This document shows, in pieces, positions 1-7,522 of a DNA stretch of 64,000 bases. A model generated the notes under the pieces. The model worked only from the letters and a program-made list of their open reading frames with translations. It had not been told where the DNA came from and did no database searches. Made by a program: the position numbers and the translations under genes. The stretch's first letter is position 1. Each line of letters opens with the position of its first letter. The DNA lies in the NCBI GenBank assembly GCA_964397625.1, contig CAYNJT010000007.1:18245-82244 (forward strand), written 5' to 3'. This DNA comes from Leptolinea sp964397625 (GTDB taxonomy: Bacteria > Chloroflexota > Anaerolineae > Anaerolineales > Anaerolineaceae).

Positions 1-833
1 GGATCAATTTCCAGAGCTTTGGTAATTTGCCTGCTTCCGTCTTTTCCCTGTTGTTGCCGTGATTCCGCCAATAGAGCCCAGGCTTGAGAATTCATTGGCG
101 CGAGCCTGACAACCTGACCAAAAGAATATTCGGCCAGGTCCCACACACCAGCCGCGCCATATGCCTGCCCCAGGAGAAGCCATCGGCCGGAGTCATCGGT
201 TTTATTCAGTACGGTTTTCAAGGCTGATCCCCATTGTTCAAACCAGGCTGGCTTTCCTTGCATGGACTGCCATTCCACCTCCGCGGCTTTTTGGTCAAAG
301 AGAGCCTGAAGCAGAATCGCGTCCATTTTTCTATCAGGTTCAGAGTCTAGCATTTCTGAAAGTTCCCGCTGGCAGGTCAGCGCGGATCTGAATTCGCCGT
401 GAGAGCGGTAGAAATCAACCTGTGCCAATAAAACTGATACGACATCATTAGTATCCTTCGCGTCTGAACGTGCTTTCTGCAAAGTTGATCCCACCTTATC
501 TGCCTGCCCGTTCTGTTTATAAGCCTCGGCTAAAACCAGCCGACCATCTGTTGATAGCCGTCCCTCTTCTGCCATGGGAGCCAACAGCTGGATGGCTTTA
601 TCCGTCTCATGTCGGGTCAGGTATTGCGTAGCCACACTGTTCCAGTTCAGGTTGCGCCACGGTTCAACCGTCATAATCTGACGGTATAACGCCTCAGCTT
701 CAACAGGAAACTTCGCGGCCAGGTATTGATCCGCCTGCTTTTGTGTTTCGGCCATTCGAATATCGACAATGGAAAACCACCCCCACAGGGCGATCAACAT
801 AACAATCAAGGACTTCAACAGGATATGTTTCAC
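1..833 (-). CDS. TPR-repeat protein, C-terminus outside the window
   Basis: An open reverse-strand frame runs from a GTG at 833-831 off the left edge (about 277 residues visible, no stop inside). The N-terminus (KHILLKSLIVMLIALWGWF) is a single hydrophobic segment, so the protein is probably membrane-anchored or secreted. After it come helical repeats with tetratricopeptide character, for example WLLLGQAYGAAGVWDLAEYS and LVLAEAYKQNGQADK. TPR proteins usually act as binding scaffolds; no partner can be named. A GAGGGA purine stretch directly abuts the GTG, which is closer than usual, so the exact start is uncertain. The gene is divergent from the glycosyltransferase at 944. Confidence 0.72.
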   Translation of the reverse strand, partial: MKHILLKSLIVMLIALWGWFSIVDIRMAETQKQADQYLAAKFPVEAEALYRQIMTVEPWRNLNWNSVATQYLTRHETDKAIQLLAPMAEEGRLSTDGRLVLAEAYKQNGQADKVGSTLQKARSDAKDTNDVVSVLLAQVDFYRSHGEFRSALTCQRELSEMLDSEPDRKMDAILLQALFDQKAAEVEWQSMQGKPAWFEQWGSALKTVLNKTDDSGRWLLLGQAYGAAGVWDLAEYSFGQVVRLAPMNSQAWALLAESRQQQGKDGSRQITKALEID

Positions 834-870
834 TCCCTCATTATAAAAGACCTCTACCGGTAGGGTTTTC

Positions 871-899
871 TTGACACTGGTTAATCGCTGTGATAGAGT
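871..899 (+). promoter_or_regulatory. Sigma-A-type promoter for the Dpm1-like gene
   Basis: TTGACA at 871-876, an exact 17-base spacer, and TAGAGT at 894-899, about 45 bases before the GTG start at 944. The -35 is a perfect consensus and the -10 matches 4 of 6. Confidence 0.75.
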
Positions 900-943
900 A
901 TTGTCACTTTTGGAACAAATTTCTCGTAATATCTGGATAGCCA

Positions 944-1660
944 GTGAAAACAACGATAGTAATCCCAACATATAATGAATCAGAAAATCTGCCAATTCTG
1001 GTGGAGCGAATTTTTTCCCTGCCCGTACCAGACCTGACCATTCTGGTGGTGGACGATAACAGCCCGGACGGTACCGGAAATCTGGCAGAGGAGCTGGGGA
1101 AACAATACAACGGGCGTGTACAGGTTCTTCATCGTGCCGGAAAACAGGGGCTGGGAACGGCGTACATTCAAGGCTTTCAGCTCGCCATGAAAAACGGCGC
1201 GGATGCCGTGGGGCAGATGGATGCCGATTTTTCGCATCAACCTGAAAAGATCACAGAACTCCTGCAGACACTGGAAACCTGTGACATGGTGTTGGGTTCG
1301 CGCTATGTTCCCGGCGGCAAACTGGATGAACGCTGGCCGTTCTGGCGTAAAGCTCTTTCCGGCTTTGGTAATTTCTATGCCCGTACCATTCTTGGTTTGA
1401 AACTGAAAGACGTTACCGGTGGATTTCGCATCTGGAAAAGCAATACCCTGAAATCCATGCCGCTGGATCGCATTCGCTCTAATGGATATATATTTCAGGT
1501 TGAAATGGCTTATGTTGCCAACCGGTTGGGATTTAAATTTAAAGAGGTGCCCATCTATTTTGCCGATCGGCGATTTGGGCAGTCAAAGATGTCGTTTCGA
1601 ATACAGATCGAAGCTGCCATCCGTGTATGGCAGTTAATGTGGATGTATCGCGACCTCTAA
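944..1660 (+). CDS. Dolichol-phosphate mannosyltransferase-like GT2 (polyprenol monophosphomannose synthase)
   Basis: 238 residues with a GTG start. A GT-A fold family 2 transferase of the Dpm1 type, which moves a sugar from a nucleotide sugar to polyprenyl phosphate at the inner face of the membrane. Visible motifs: IPTYNESENLP near the N-terminus, VVDDNSPDGT (nucleotide binding), QMDADFSHQPE (metal-binding DxD region), GSRYVPGG, SNGYIFQVEM and RRFGQSKM. The length and the lack of C-terminal membrane helices match the soluble Dpm1 class. It has its own promoter and terminator and so is monocistronic. Lipid-linked sugar made here could feed the GT-C membrane transferases at 46-49 kb and 61 kb; that link is inference. 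The donor sugar cannot be read from sequence. Confidence 0.88.
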   Translation: MKTTIVIPTYNESENLPILVERIFSLPVPDLTILVVDDNSPDGTGNLAEELGKQYNGRVQVLHRAGKQGLGTAYIQGFQLAMKNGADAVGQMDADFSHQPEKITELLQTLETCDMVLGSRYVPGGKLDERWPFWRKALSGFGNFYARTILGLKLKDVTGGFRIWKSNTLKSMPLDRIRSNGYIFQVEMAYVANRLGFKFKEVPIYFADRRFGQSKMSFRIQIEAAIRVWQLMWMYRDL

Positions 1661-1687
1661 TTATCAATTCATCAATTCCGCGATTAG

Positions 1688-1715
1688 AACCTCTCTTTTG
1701 AGAGGTTTTATGTTT
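1688..1715 (+). terminator. Rho-independent terminator after the Dpm1-like gene
   Basis: Perfect 8-bp stem AACCTCTC (1688-1695) / GAGAGGTT (1700-1707) with a TTTT loop, followed by a T-rich tail. Confidence 0.85.
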
Positions 1716-1724
1716 TGCTACAAA

Positions 1725-1753
1725 TTGACACACCCGGATCGCGGGGATAGAAT
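1725..1753 (+). promoter_or_regulatory. Sigma-A-type promoter for deoC
   Basis: TTGACA at 1725-1730, a 17-base spacer and TAGAAT at 1748-1753. deoC starts at 1787 behind the purine-rich site AGGAAAAGGA. Confidence 0.85.
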
Positions 1754-1786
1754 AAAAATCACATTCAACAGGAAAAGGACTGTCGT

Positions 1787-2476
1787 ATGACCGTTAATTT
1801 GACATCGGAAGAGATTGCCAGATATATTGACCACACTCTATTGAAGCAGGAAGCCTCGGTTGAACAGATCAACAGACTGTGCGAGGAGGCGAAAAAATAT
1901 AATTTTGCCGCGGTTTGTGTGAATGCCGCGTACATCGCGGAATGCGCGAGGTTGTTGAAAGGCACGAATGTAAAAATCGCCAGTGTGGTTGGATTTCCGC
2001 TTGGCGCCACTCTTTCTTCTGTGAAAGCCTACGAAACAGAACAGGTAATTTCAGCCGGTGCGAACGAGATTGATATGGTTTTAAATGTGGGCGCCATGAA
2101 ATCAGGCAATTTCGATCTGGTGAAAAGTGACGTCGCGGCGGTGGTGAAAGCCGCCCATGCCCATAATGCCATTGTTAAAGTTATTCTGGAGACTTGTCTC
2201 TTATCAAAAGAAGAGATTGTAAAAGCCTGCGAGATATGCAAAGAAGCCGGGGCCGATTTTGTCAAAACTTCCACCGGATTCAATTCAGCCGGCGCCACCG
2301 TTGAAGATGTGGCACTCATGCGTAAAACGGTTGGAGCGAAGATGGGTGTAAAGGCCGCCGGCGGGGTTCGCACACGCGAAGATGTTCTGGCCATGATCGA
2401 AGCCGGAGCCACGCGAATAGGCACCAGCGGCGGGGTCAAGATCATGGAAGGTTCTGAGATTAAAAACGGTTATTGA
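1787..2476 (+). CDS. deoC: Deoxyribose-phosphate aldolase
   Basis: 229 residues, the usual length for bacterial DeoC. It cleaves 2-deoxyribose-5-phosphate to glyceraldehyde-3-phosphate and acetaldehyde in cytosolic deoxynucleoside salvage. The N-terminus IDHTLLKQEAS, the Schiff-base lysine in FVKTSTGF and the second conserved lysine in GVKAAGGVRT are all present, as are EIDMVLN and VILETCLL of the TIM barrel. It stands alone between its own promoter and a bidirectional terminator; no other deo genes are nearby. Confidence 0.95.
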   Translation: MTVNLTSEEIARYIDHTLLKQEASVEQINRLCEEAKKYNFAAVCVNAAYIAECARLLKGTNVKIASVVGFPLGATLSSVKAYETEQVISAGANEIDMVLNVGAMKSGNFDLVKSDVAAVVKAAHAHNAIVKVILETCLLSKEEIVKACEICKEAGADFVKTSTGFNSAGATVEDVALMRKTVGAKMGVKAAGGVRTREDVLAMIEAGATRIGTSGGVKIMEGSEIKNGY

Positions 2477-2484
2477 ACCGGATG

Positions 2485-2518
2485 AAAAAAAGGACAGATT
2501 CAATTTTCTGTCCTTTTT
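2485..2518. terminator. Bidirectional terminator between deoC and der
   Basis: A-run plus GGACAGA (2491-2497) paired with TCTGTCC (2507-2513) plus a T-run. It reads as a hairpin with a T-tail on both strands and separates the convergent deoC and coaE-cdaA-cdaR-der units. Confidence 0.88.
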
Positions 2519-2528
2519 GATTCAATCA

Positions 2529-3890
2529 CTATCGCCTTGGTCGCAGAATCACCCTGATGGGTGTTCCAATAAACGCATAGTCTTTACGAATCGAATTTTC
2601 AAGATAGCGAATATACGTGAAATGCGCCAACGAAGGATCGTTCACATAGATCAGGAAGGTGGGCGGATCGCTGCGCACCTGGGTTCCATAATACATGCGC
2701 AAAGAACGGCCGTGGATTCCAGGTGAAGCATGCGCATCCTGCGCGCGTTGGATGATACGGTTCAATTGCGATGTTGTCAGACGGGCAAGGCGTTCTTCTT
2801 GAACACGAATCACCATGGGCATCACCTGATCGACACGCTGGTTGGTCTTCGCCGAGATGAATAGAATGGGCACGTAGTCCATGAATTTCAGATCTTCCCT
2901 GATCCTGGCAGTGTATTGCGCCATGGTATACGTATCTTTTTCCACCAGATCCCACTTGTTTACCACTACAACCGTGCTTTTCCAGGCTTCCACTATGTAA
3001 CCGGCTATATGCGCGTCTTGAGCGCTGATGCCTTCTGTGGCATCCAACACGAGAATAGCCACATCCGCGCGTTCAATAGCGCGCATGGATCGGATCACGC
3101 TGTATTTTTCCACCCCGGGTTCCACTTTCCCGCGCTTACGAATACCGGCGGTATCGATTAATGTGACGTCAATTCCGTTGTAGGTGATCTTCGTATCAGT
3201 GGCATCTCGCGTGGTGCCGGCAATCGGACTGACGATTGCCCGCTCACCCCCAACGAGCTTATTCAACAGGCTGGATTTACCCACATTGGGCTTTCCGACA
3301 ATGGCTACCTTGATGGAATCGTCTTCCTCTTCTTCAACCTCTTTCGGGAACTCAGCCACAAGCGCGTCCAACAGGTCACCTGTACCGGTCCCATGAAGCG
3401 CGGATACCGGATAGGGTTCACCCATGCCAAGTTCATGAAAATCAACCGCGTTGGAACGCAAGCCGGCTGAATCTGCTTTATTAACAACCAGCAAAACGGG
3501 AGGTATTAATCGCCCATCCACTTCCTTTTGGGAACGGCGCAGCATTTCAGCGACTTCCACATCGGCCGGGGTGACTCCCGAGGTCGCGTCAGTAACAAAG
3601 AGAATCACATCCGCGTCCTGAACGGCCATCTCAGCCTGGTAGCGGATCTGTTTAATATACTCAGCCGAACCGATTGAAAGTGGATCTTTGCGTGAACTCG
3701 ACGGATCAATACCCCCTGTATCGATCATATCGAAAGAAACTCCGTTCCAAAGGGATTCGCCAAACAGTCGGTCGCGGGTGGTCCCGGGAACATCATCAAC
3801 AATAGCGCGCGGTTCCCCCGAAAATCGGTTGAACAGGGTACTCTTGCCCACATTGGGGCGCCCGACCAGGGCTACAACAGGTTTTGTCAT
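2529..3890 (-). CDS. der: Ribosome biogenesis GTPase Der (EngA)
   Basis: 453 residues with the diagnostic tandem of two Era-like GTPase domains and a C-terminal KH-like domain. Domain 1 has GRPNVGKST near residue 10, DTGG and NKAD; domain 2 has GKPNVGKSS, DTAGIRKRGKVEPG and NKWDLV. The C-terminus (from about residue 350) carries the KH-like region ending FIGTPIRVILRPR. Der acts in maturation of the 50S subunit. The ATG overlaps the TGA of the cdaR-like gene (ATGA), so translation is coupled, and the gene is the last of the coaE-cdaA-cdaR-der operon. Confidence 0.97.
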   Translation of the reverse strand: MTKPVVALVGRPNVGKSTLFNRFSGEPRAIVDDVPGTTRDRLFGESLWNGVSFDMIDTGGIDPSSSRKDPLSIGSAEYIKQIRYQAEMAVQDADVILFVTDATSGVTPADVEVAEMLRRSQKEVDGRLIPPVLLVVNKADSAGLRSNAVDFHELGMGEPYPVSALHGTGTGDLLDALVAEFPKEVEEEEDDSIKVAIVGKPNVGKSSLLNKLVGGERAIVSPIAGTTRDATDTKITYNGIDVTLIDTAGIRKRGKVEPGVEKYSVIRSMRAIERADVAILVLDATEGISAQDAHIAGYIVEAWKSTVVVVNKWDLVEKDTYTMAQYTARIREDLKFMDYVPILFISAKTNQRVDQVMPMVIRVQEERLARLTTSQLNRIIQRAQDAHASPGIHGRSLRMYYGTQVRSDPPTFLIYVNDPSLAHFTYIRYLENSIRKDYAFIGTPIRVILRPRR

Positions 3891-5146
3891 GCAGGGCCTT
3901 TTTCTTCTGGGTTAATAGGGGTTGATATTTTACCCGTTATTGTGACTTCAATCGATCCGGGAAGGATGGATTGCACCTGCAATTCCGGAATCTTGATTTC
4001 AACTTGAGGTATTCGTTGATAGGTGCCTTCCGGGTCATCAGTAATATTCACATAAACACGAACATCGCTGGCTTTGAGGCTGTCTAATAGAGGAATAGGG
4101 CCGGATATGATTACATCCACATATTCCGGTGAAACACTGGCTTTAAGACCCTGAGTGCCGCCCACAATCTCAACCCGCATACCATTCAATGTCACACTGC
4201 TTTCAACAGTGGAAACTCCCACTTGAACGTTGACCGTCTGATCTCCAACAATCGAAATTCCCGGCGGCAAATTTAGAGAAATACGGATCTCCCTGTCATC
4301 CTTTAGACCTGTAAGGCTGATCGGAGCGGTTTCAACATAACCGGGGAGACTGTCTACTATTTTCGGATCGGTGGAAAAAACCGTCACAGATGGAGGATAT
4401 GCAGAAATATTTGTCAGGCGGTATCCATTGGCCAGATTACCGCTTGTGGCCACTTTGACCACTACATTGCGATAACCGCCGCGTTGTATGATCTTTTCCT
4501 TTACAATAACACGGTCAGGATTCAATGTAACTCCACTGACCGGTAATTCGTTATTGTCAAAAGCCAGCAGGGAAACCGATTGTTCAATATCTTCATGCGC
4601 CTGAGAATGATCGAGGATCGCCCGGACTTCCTGAACCCTCTTTACCCTGCTTTCAGGTCCGCTGACTGTGGTTGTCTTCTTGTTTAATTCCGGAGTTTCA
4701 GCACGAAAGCCGACAGCCGGATCTCCCCGGACGGTCACTGTGATTGGCAGTGACCGGTTTAATAAGGGTTCCAGGGTGACATCCACACTGGAGGGTGCGT
4801 AGCTGACAATTTCTACCGGCCTTTGCTTAATCTGAATCTGTACAGGCACTGTGTGTGGTCCGGCTGACAGACCAGAGAGGTCAACCAGTGCCTTAACAGA
4901 GGAATGGTCGGATATCAGGTTGGTCCAAACAGAACGCGGCGCGCGGAGGTTAAGTGTTAGCGTTTTGGCAGGCTCATTTGTCAGCAGGAAGGTTGGATCC
5001 TGACCGATGATCTCCACCGAGACTGGATATGGAAATGCGCGGACTTCTGCAGGATCGGCCGCGGTAATCGCCAGAATCCAGACAGCAATGGATAGGGCAA
5101 GTGCCAGCAAGAAGGTCGGGATATGGCGGGTGAATTTCTGAACCAT
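3887..5146 (-). CDS. cdaR: YbbR-domain protein, CdaR-type regulator of c-di-AMP cyclase
   Basis: 419 residues. One N-terminal transmembrane segment (FLLALALSIAVWILAI, about residues 12-30) precedes a long extracytoplasmic part made of repeated beta-rich YbbR modules, recognisable from repeated units such as RSLPITVTVRGDP and YVDVIISGP. In Firmicutes the product of the gene next to the c-di-AMP cyclase has this architecture and modulates the cyclase. Here it follows cdaA by 6 bases and overlaps der by 4, so the same role is likely. The C-terminal tail (PINPEEKGPA) is short and charged. Substrate or sensed signal is unknown. Confidence 0.85.
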   Translation of the reverse strand: MVQKFTRHIPTFLLALALSIAVWILAITAADPAEVRAFPYPVSVEIIGQDPTFLLTNEPAKTLTLNLRAPRSVWTNLISDHSSVKALVDLSGLSAGPHTVPVQIQIKQRPVEIVSYAPSSVDVTLEPLLNRSLPITVTVRGDPAVGFRAETPELNKKTTTVSGPESRVKRVQEVRAILDHSQAHEDIEQSVSLLAFDNNELPVSGVTLNPDRVIVKEKIIQRGGYRNVVVKVATSGNLANGYRLTNISAYPPSVTVFSTDPKIVDSLPGYVETAPISLTGLKDDREIRISLNLPPGISIVGDQTVNVQVGVSTVESSVTLNGMRVEIVGGTQGLKASVSPEYVDVIISGPIPLLDSLKASDVRVYVNITDDPEGTYQRIPQVEIKIPELQVQSILPGSIEVTITGKISTPINPEEKGPA

Positions 5147-5152
5147 GAAAGA

Positions 5153-6034
5153 CTAATCCTCCGGCTGCCGCATGGATGGGATTCTGAGGATACGTTTCAA
5201 CCATCCAGAAGTCTGCGAAATATTTTCTTCAGGCCGGTAGAATGCCATCAGAATATTCTCAAGCCGTTCGCTATCAAGCCGGCGAATCATCCGTCCACCA
5301 TGAGCGATGGATATGGAACCGGTTTCTTCAGATACCACGACGGCAACGGCATCACTGGCTTCAGAAATACCAAGGGCGGCGCGGTGCCGTAAACCCATCT
5401 GCCGATCCGGAGTTCGATTTAAAATACCTGAAGCTGAAAGCGGCATAACACAGGCGCCTGCTACGATGAGATTATTGGAAATAATCACAGCGCCATCGTG
5501 TAGAGGAGTATTCGGGTAAAAGATCTGCATCAGCATTTCAGGCGATACTCTGGAATTCAAAATCACACCGGTTTGAACATAATCACGGAGAGAGTCGCCG
5601 CGTTGCAAAACGATCAACGCTCCATGCTGACGGGCAGACAACCGGGCGCAGGCTGTGGCAACGGCTTTTACCGTTTGCTGAAGGGAACCCTCACTGCCGG
5701 CGGTGGGTTGTGAGAACACCCTGGGTCCGCCAGCGCGTCCCAATTTTTCCAACCCTCGCCGGATTTCCGGCGCGAAAATAACCGGTATGGAAAGCAAAAG
5801 GGCCGGTAACGCGTTTTTGATTAACCAGGAAAACGCCGGAAGATTGACCAGACTGGTCATCAGGCTGATCACTATTATGATCAGCACCACACCACGCAAC
5901 AGGATGACTGCCTGCGTATCCCGCACAACCAGCAGAATAGCGAAGAAGATCAACGTAACCAGTGAGATATCGATTAGACTCAGCCAGTTCAACCGTTGTA
6001 ACAAAAAGAGAATCTGACTGAGAAATTCAGACAC
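5153..6034 (-). CDS. cdaA: Diadenylate cyclase (CdaA type, DisA_N domain)
   Basis: Membrane enzyme making cyclic di-AMP from two ATP. I chose the GTG at 6034-6032 (293 residues) because it has a GGAAG site 6 bases upstream and the next start would lie deep in coaE. Three hydrophobic segments fill residues 1-90, followed by the DAC domain with the DGA motif (180-182, HDGAVIIS) and RHR motif (216-218, LRHRAALGIS), both required for catalysis. It overlaps the end of coaE by 8 bases. The usual third partner glmM is absent; coaE and der flank it instead. c-di-AMP typically controls potassium and osmotic balance and wall stress. Confidence 0.93.
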   Translation of the reverse strand: MSEFLSQILFLLQRLNWLSLIDISLVTLIFFAILLVVRDTQAVILLRGVVLIIIVISLMTSLVNLPAFSWLIKNALPALLLSIPVIFAPEIRRGLEKLGRAGGPRVFSQPTAGSEGSLQQTVKAVATACARLSARQHGALIVLQRGDSLRDYVQTGVILNSRVSPEMLMQIFYPNTPLHDGAVIISNNLIVAGACVMPLSASGILNRTPDRQMGLRHRAALGISEASDAVAVVVSEETGSISIAHGGRMIRRLDSERLENILMAFYRPEENISQTSGWLKRILRIPSMRQPED

Positions 6035-6668
6035 TTTTATCTTCCTGGATAGCCAATTGATATGTTTCAGGGACTTCTGTTTCCCAGGCATGTTTTACCT
6101 GGATCAGCAGGTCTTCCAGTGTCCCATCATTCTGAATAATCACATCAGCCTGCTCCAGCTTATCTTCCTGGGGAGGCTGCGCTTGAATGCGCGCTCGCGC
6201 GTCATCCTCGGTCATTTCGCGAAACAATGTCAAACGTGCCAGTCGAATCTCCAAAGGGGCGTTGGTCACCCATAGCGTGTCGCACTGATCGATTAACCTG
6301 GATTCAATCAACTTAATGGCTTCGATCACTATGACGGGAATGGTAGATTCCTGGATGATGCGTTCCACCTCTTCTATTACCAGTGGGTGGATGATACTCT
6401 CCAGTTCTGTCAATTTTTCCGGGTATTTGAATACCAGAGCTGCCAGAGCGGCGCGATCCAGGCGCTGGTCGGGCGTCATAAAATCCCGGCCAAAATGTTC
6501 CAACACCTGGTTATATGCCCTGCCTCCGGGTTCCATGATCTGCCGCGCGATAAGGTCAGCGTCAATTCCCAATGCGCCCAGGCACTGTAAAATTTTTCTG
6601 ACTTCACTTTTTCCTGTCCCAATATTTCCGGTCAGGCCAATAATATATTTATTATTCCATTTACTCAT
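6027..6668 (-). CDS. coaE: Dephospho-CoA kinase
   Basis: 213 residues. It phosphorylates dephospho-CoA at the ribose 3'-OH, the last step of CoA synthesis. The P-loop GNIGTGKS sits at about residues 15-22, followed by the substrate-binding GIDADLIARQIM and the lid region RLARLTLFREMTEDDARAR. Length is normal. It is the first gene of the operon, about 55 bases after a good promoter, and its 3' end carries the ribosome site and GTG of cdaA. Confidence 0.94.
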   Translation of the reverse strand: MSKWNNKYIIGLTGNIGTGKSEVRKILQCLGALGIDADLIARQIMEPGGRAYNQVLEHFGRDFMTPDQRLDRAALAALVFKYPEKLTELESIIHPLVIEEVERIIQESTIPVIVIEAIKLIESRLIDQCDTLWVTNAPLEIRLARLTLFREMTEDDARARIQAQPPQEDKLEQADVIIQNDGTLEDLLIQVKHAWETEVPETYQLAIQEDKSV

Positions 6669-6722
6669 AGCAGATCCGTTGCAGGAACGAGACCAACCCG
6701 CGTCAACGAGTGATATATCTTG

Positions 6723-6751
6723 ATTCTAGCCATGGTACAGGTGAAAGTCAA
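6723..6751 (-). promoter_or_regulatory. Promoter of the coaE-cdaA-cdaR-der operon
   Basis: On the reverse strand: TTGACT (6751-6746), 17-base spacer, TAGAAT (6728-6723). It is the only strong promoter between coaE and the next upstream gene. Confidence 0.82.
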
Positions 6752-6976
6752 ACCAGGTATGTAGATAATTACTCTGTTTTCTTTTTCTTTTCGGATTTTA
6801 ATCTCGAGATTATCAATATCAACCTTTTTGGGTAATATGGATTTTTAAACCAGATTCGCACGAAAAATCTTATCGAAAAAAAAACGTTTAAACCCGTAAT
6901 AAAACAATTATCTCTGTCAGGGCCAATCCTCCTGACAATAACCTGAAACTGAAAAATTTAGAATTTTTAAGCGGTT
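6752..6976. other. AT-rich intergenic stretch
   Basis: With the coaE promoter this makes a 308-base gene-free stretch. I see A/T homopolymer runs (including AAAAAAAA near 6876) and one hairpin at 6915-6937; no open frame or RNA gene that I can support. Confidence 0.5.
6905..6937 (-). terminator. Probable terminator of the SpoIIAA-like gene
   Basis: Inverted repeat TGTCAGG (6915-6921) / CCTGACA (6931-6937) with a 9-base loop. In the reverse direction a weak T-rich tail follows (GAGATAATTGTTTTATT), so the call is tentative. Confidence 0.45.
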
Positions 6977-7336
6977 TTACTTATTAACCAGGTAGTCCCT
7001 GGCTTCCTCATGGTTCATTGCCTGTTTAATTTCGTGGAGAGTTAAGAATCGAACGGTTGCCAGCACGGGTTGTTTGGATTCATCTACACCAACCACGGCT
7101 GATGCCCTTACGTACGGCACATTTGACAGAACAAAATCTTTGATCGCCGCCACTGAGTCCTTGTTTTGGACTGCATCTGTCACGTCAGTAATAAGCAGTA
7201 CCGAATTTCTGGGTTGGGTTTTAATCAATCCGGTTGCTTCATTGATAACGCATATTGTTTCCTGAGGATTGCATTTGGATAAATCAACCTCGAGTATTTT
7301 CTTCCCCTTGTGTTCGATAATGCCCACTCGCGACAC
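6977..7336 (-). CDS. Small SpoIIAA/STAS-like protein of unknown role
   Basis: 119 residues, GTG start with a strong AGGAGG five bases upstream. The alternation of strands and helices, with motifs such as KKILEVDLS, NSVLLITDVTDAV and VRASAVVGVDES, resembles the SpoIIAA-like / STAS-SEC14 fold family found as single-domain proteins in many environmental bacteria. No catalytic residues are visible and no signal or membrane segment. It is divergent from an FHA-kinase gene, so a role as a phosphorylation-dependent switch partner is imaginable but unproven. The family assignment rests on overall pattern only. Confidence 0.6.
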   Translation of the reverse strand: MSRVGIIEHKGKKILEVDLSKCNPQETICVINEATGLIKTQPRNSVLLITDVTDAVQNKDSVAAIKDFVLSNVPYVRASAVVGVDESKQPVLATVRFLTLHEIKQAMNHEEARDYLVNK

Positions 7337-7385
7337 AATGTCCTCCTGACATAAAGATTGGAATTCATTTCCAAGGAAAATTTGA

Positions 7386-7400
7386 AGAATTATAAATTCT
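7386..7400. promoter_or_regulatory. Perfect inverted repeat over a -10-like box
   Basis: AGAATT-ATA-AATTCT, a 15-base palindrome in the divergent region between the SpoIIAA-like and FHA-kinase genes. Its reverse strand contains TATAAT (7394-7389), positioned about 55 bases before the GTG at 7336. No good -35 is visible. It may be an operator; evidence is only the symmetry. Confidence 0.35.
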
Positions 7401-7522
7401 GATTAAAGCGAGAAAAGAGAATGTGATTAAAAACATGATGAATTTCCTTCCGGCCAGGTAAGAATGATCGAAACCGGATACAATTACACCAGATTAGCTC
7501 ATACCCCGGAGGGGAAGGGTTT

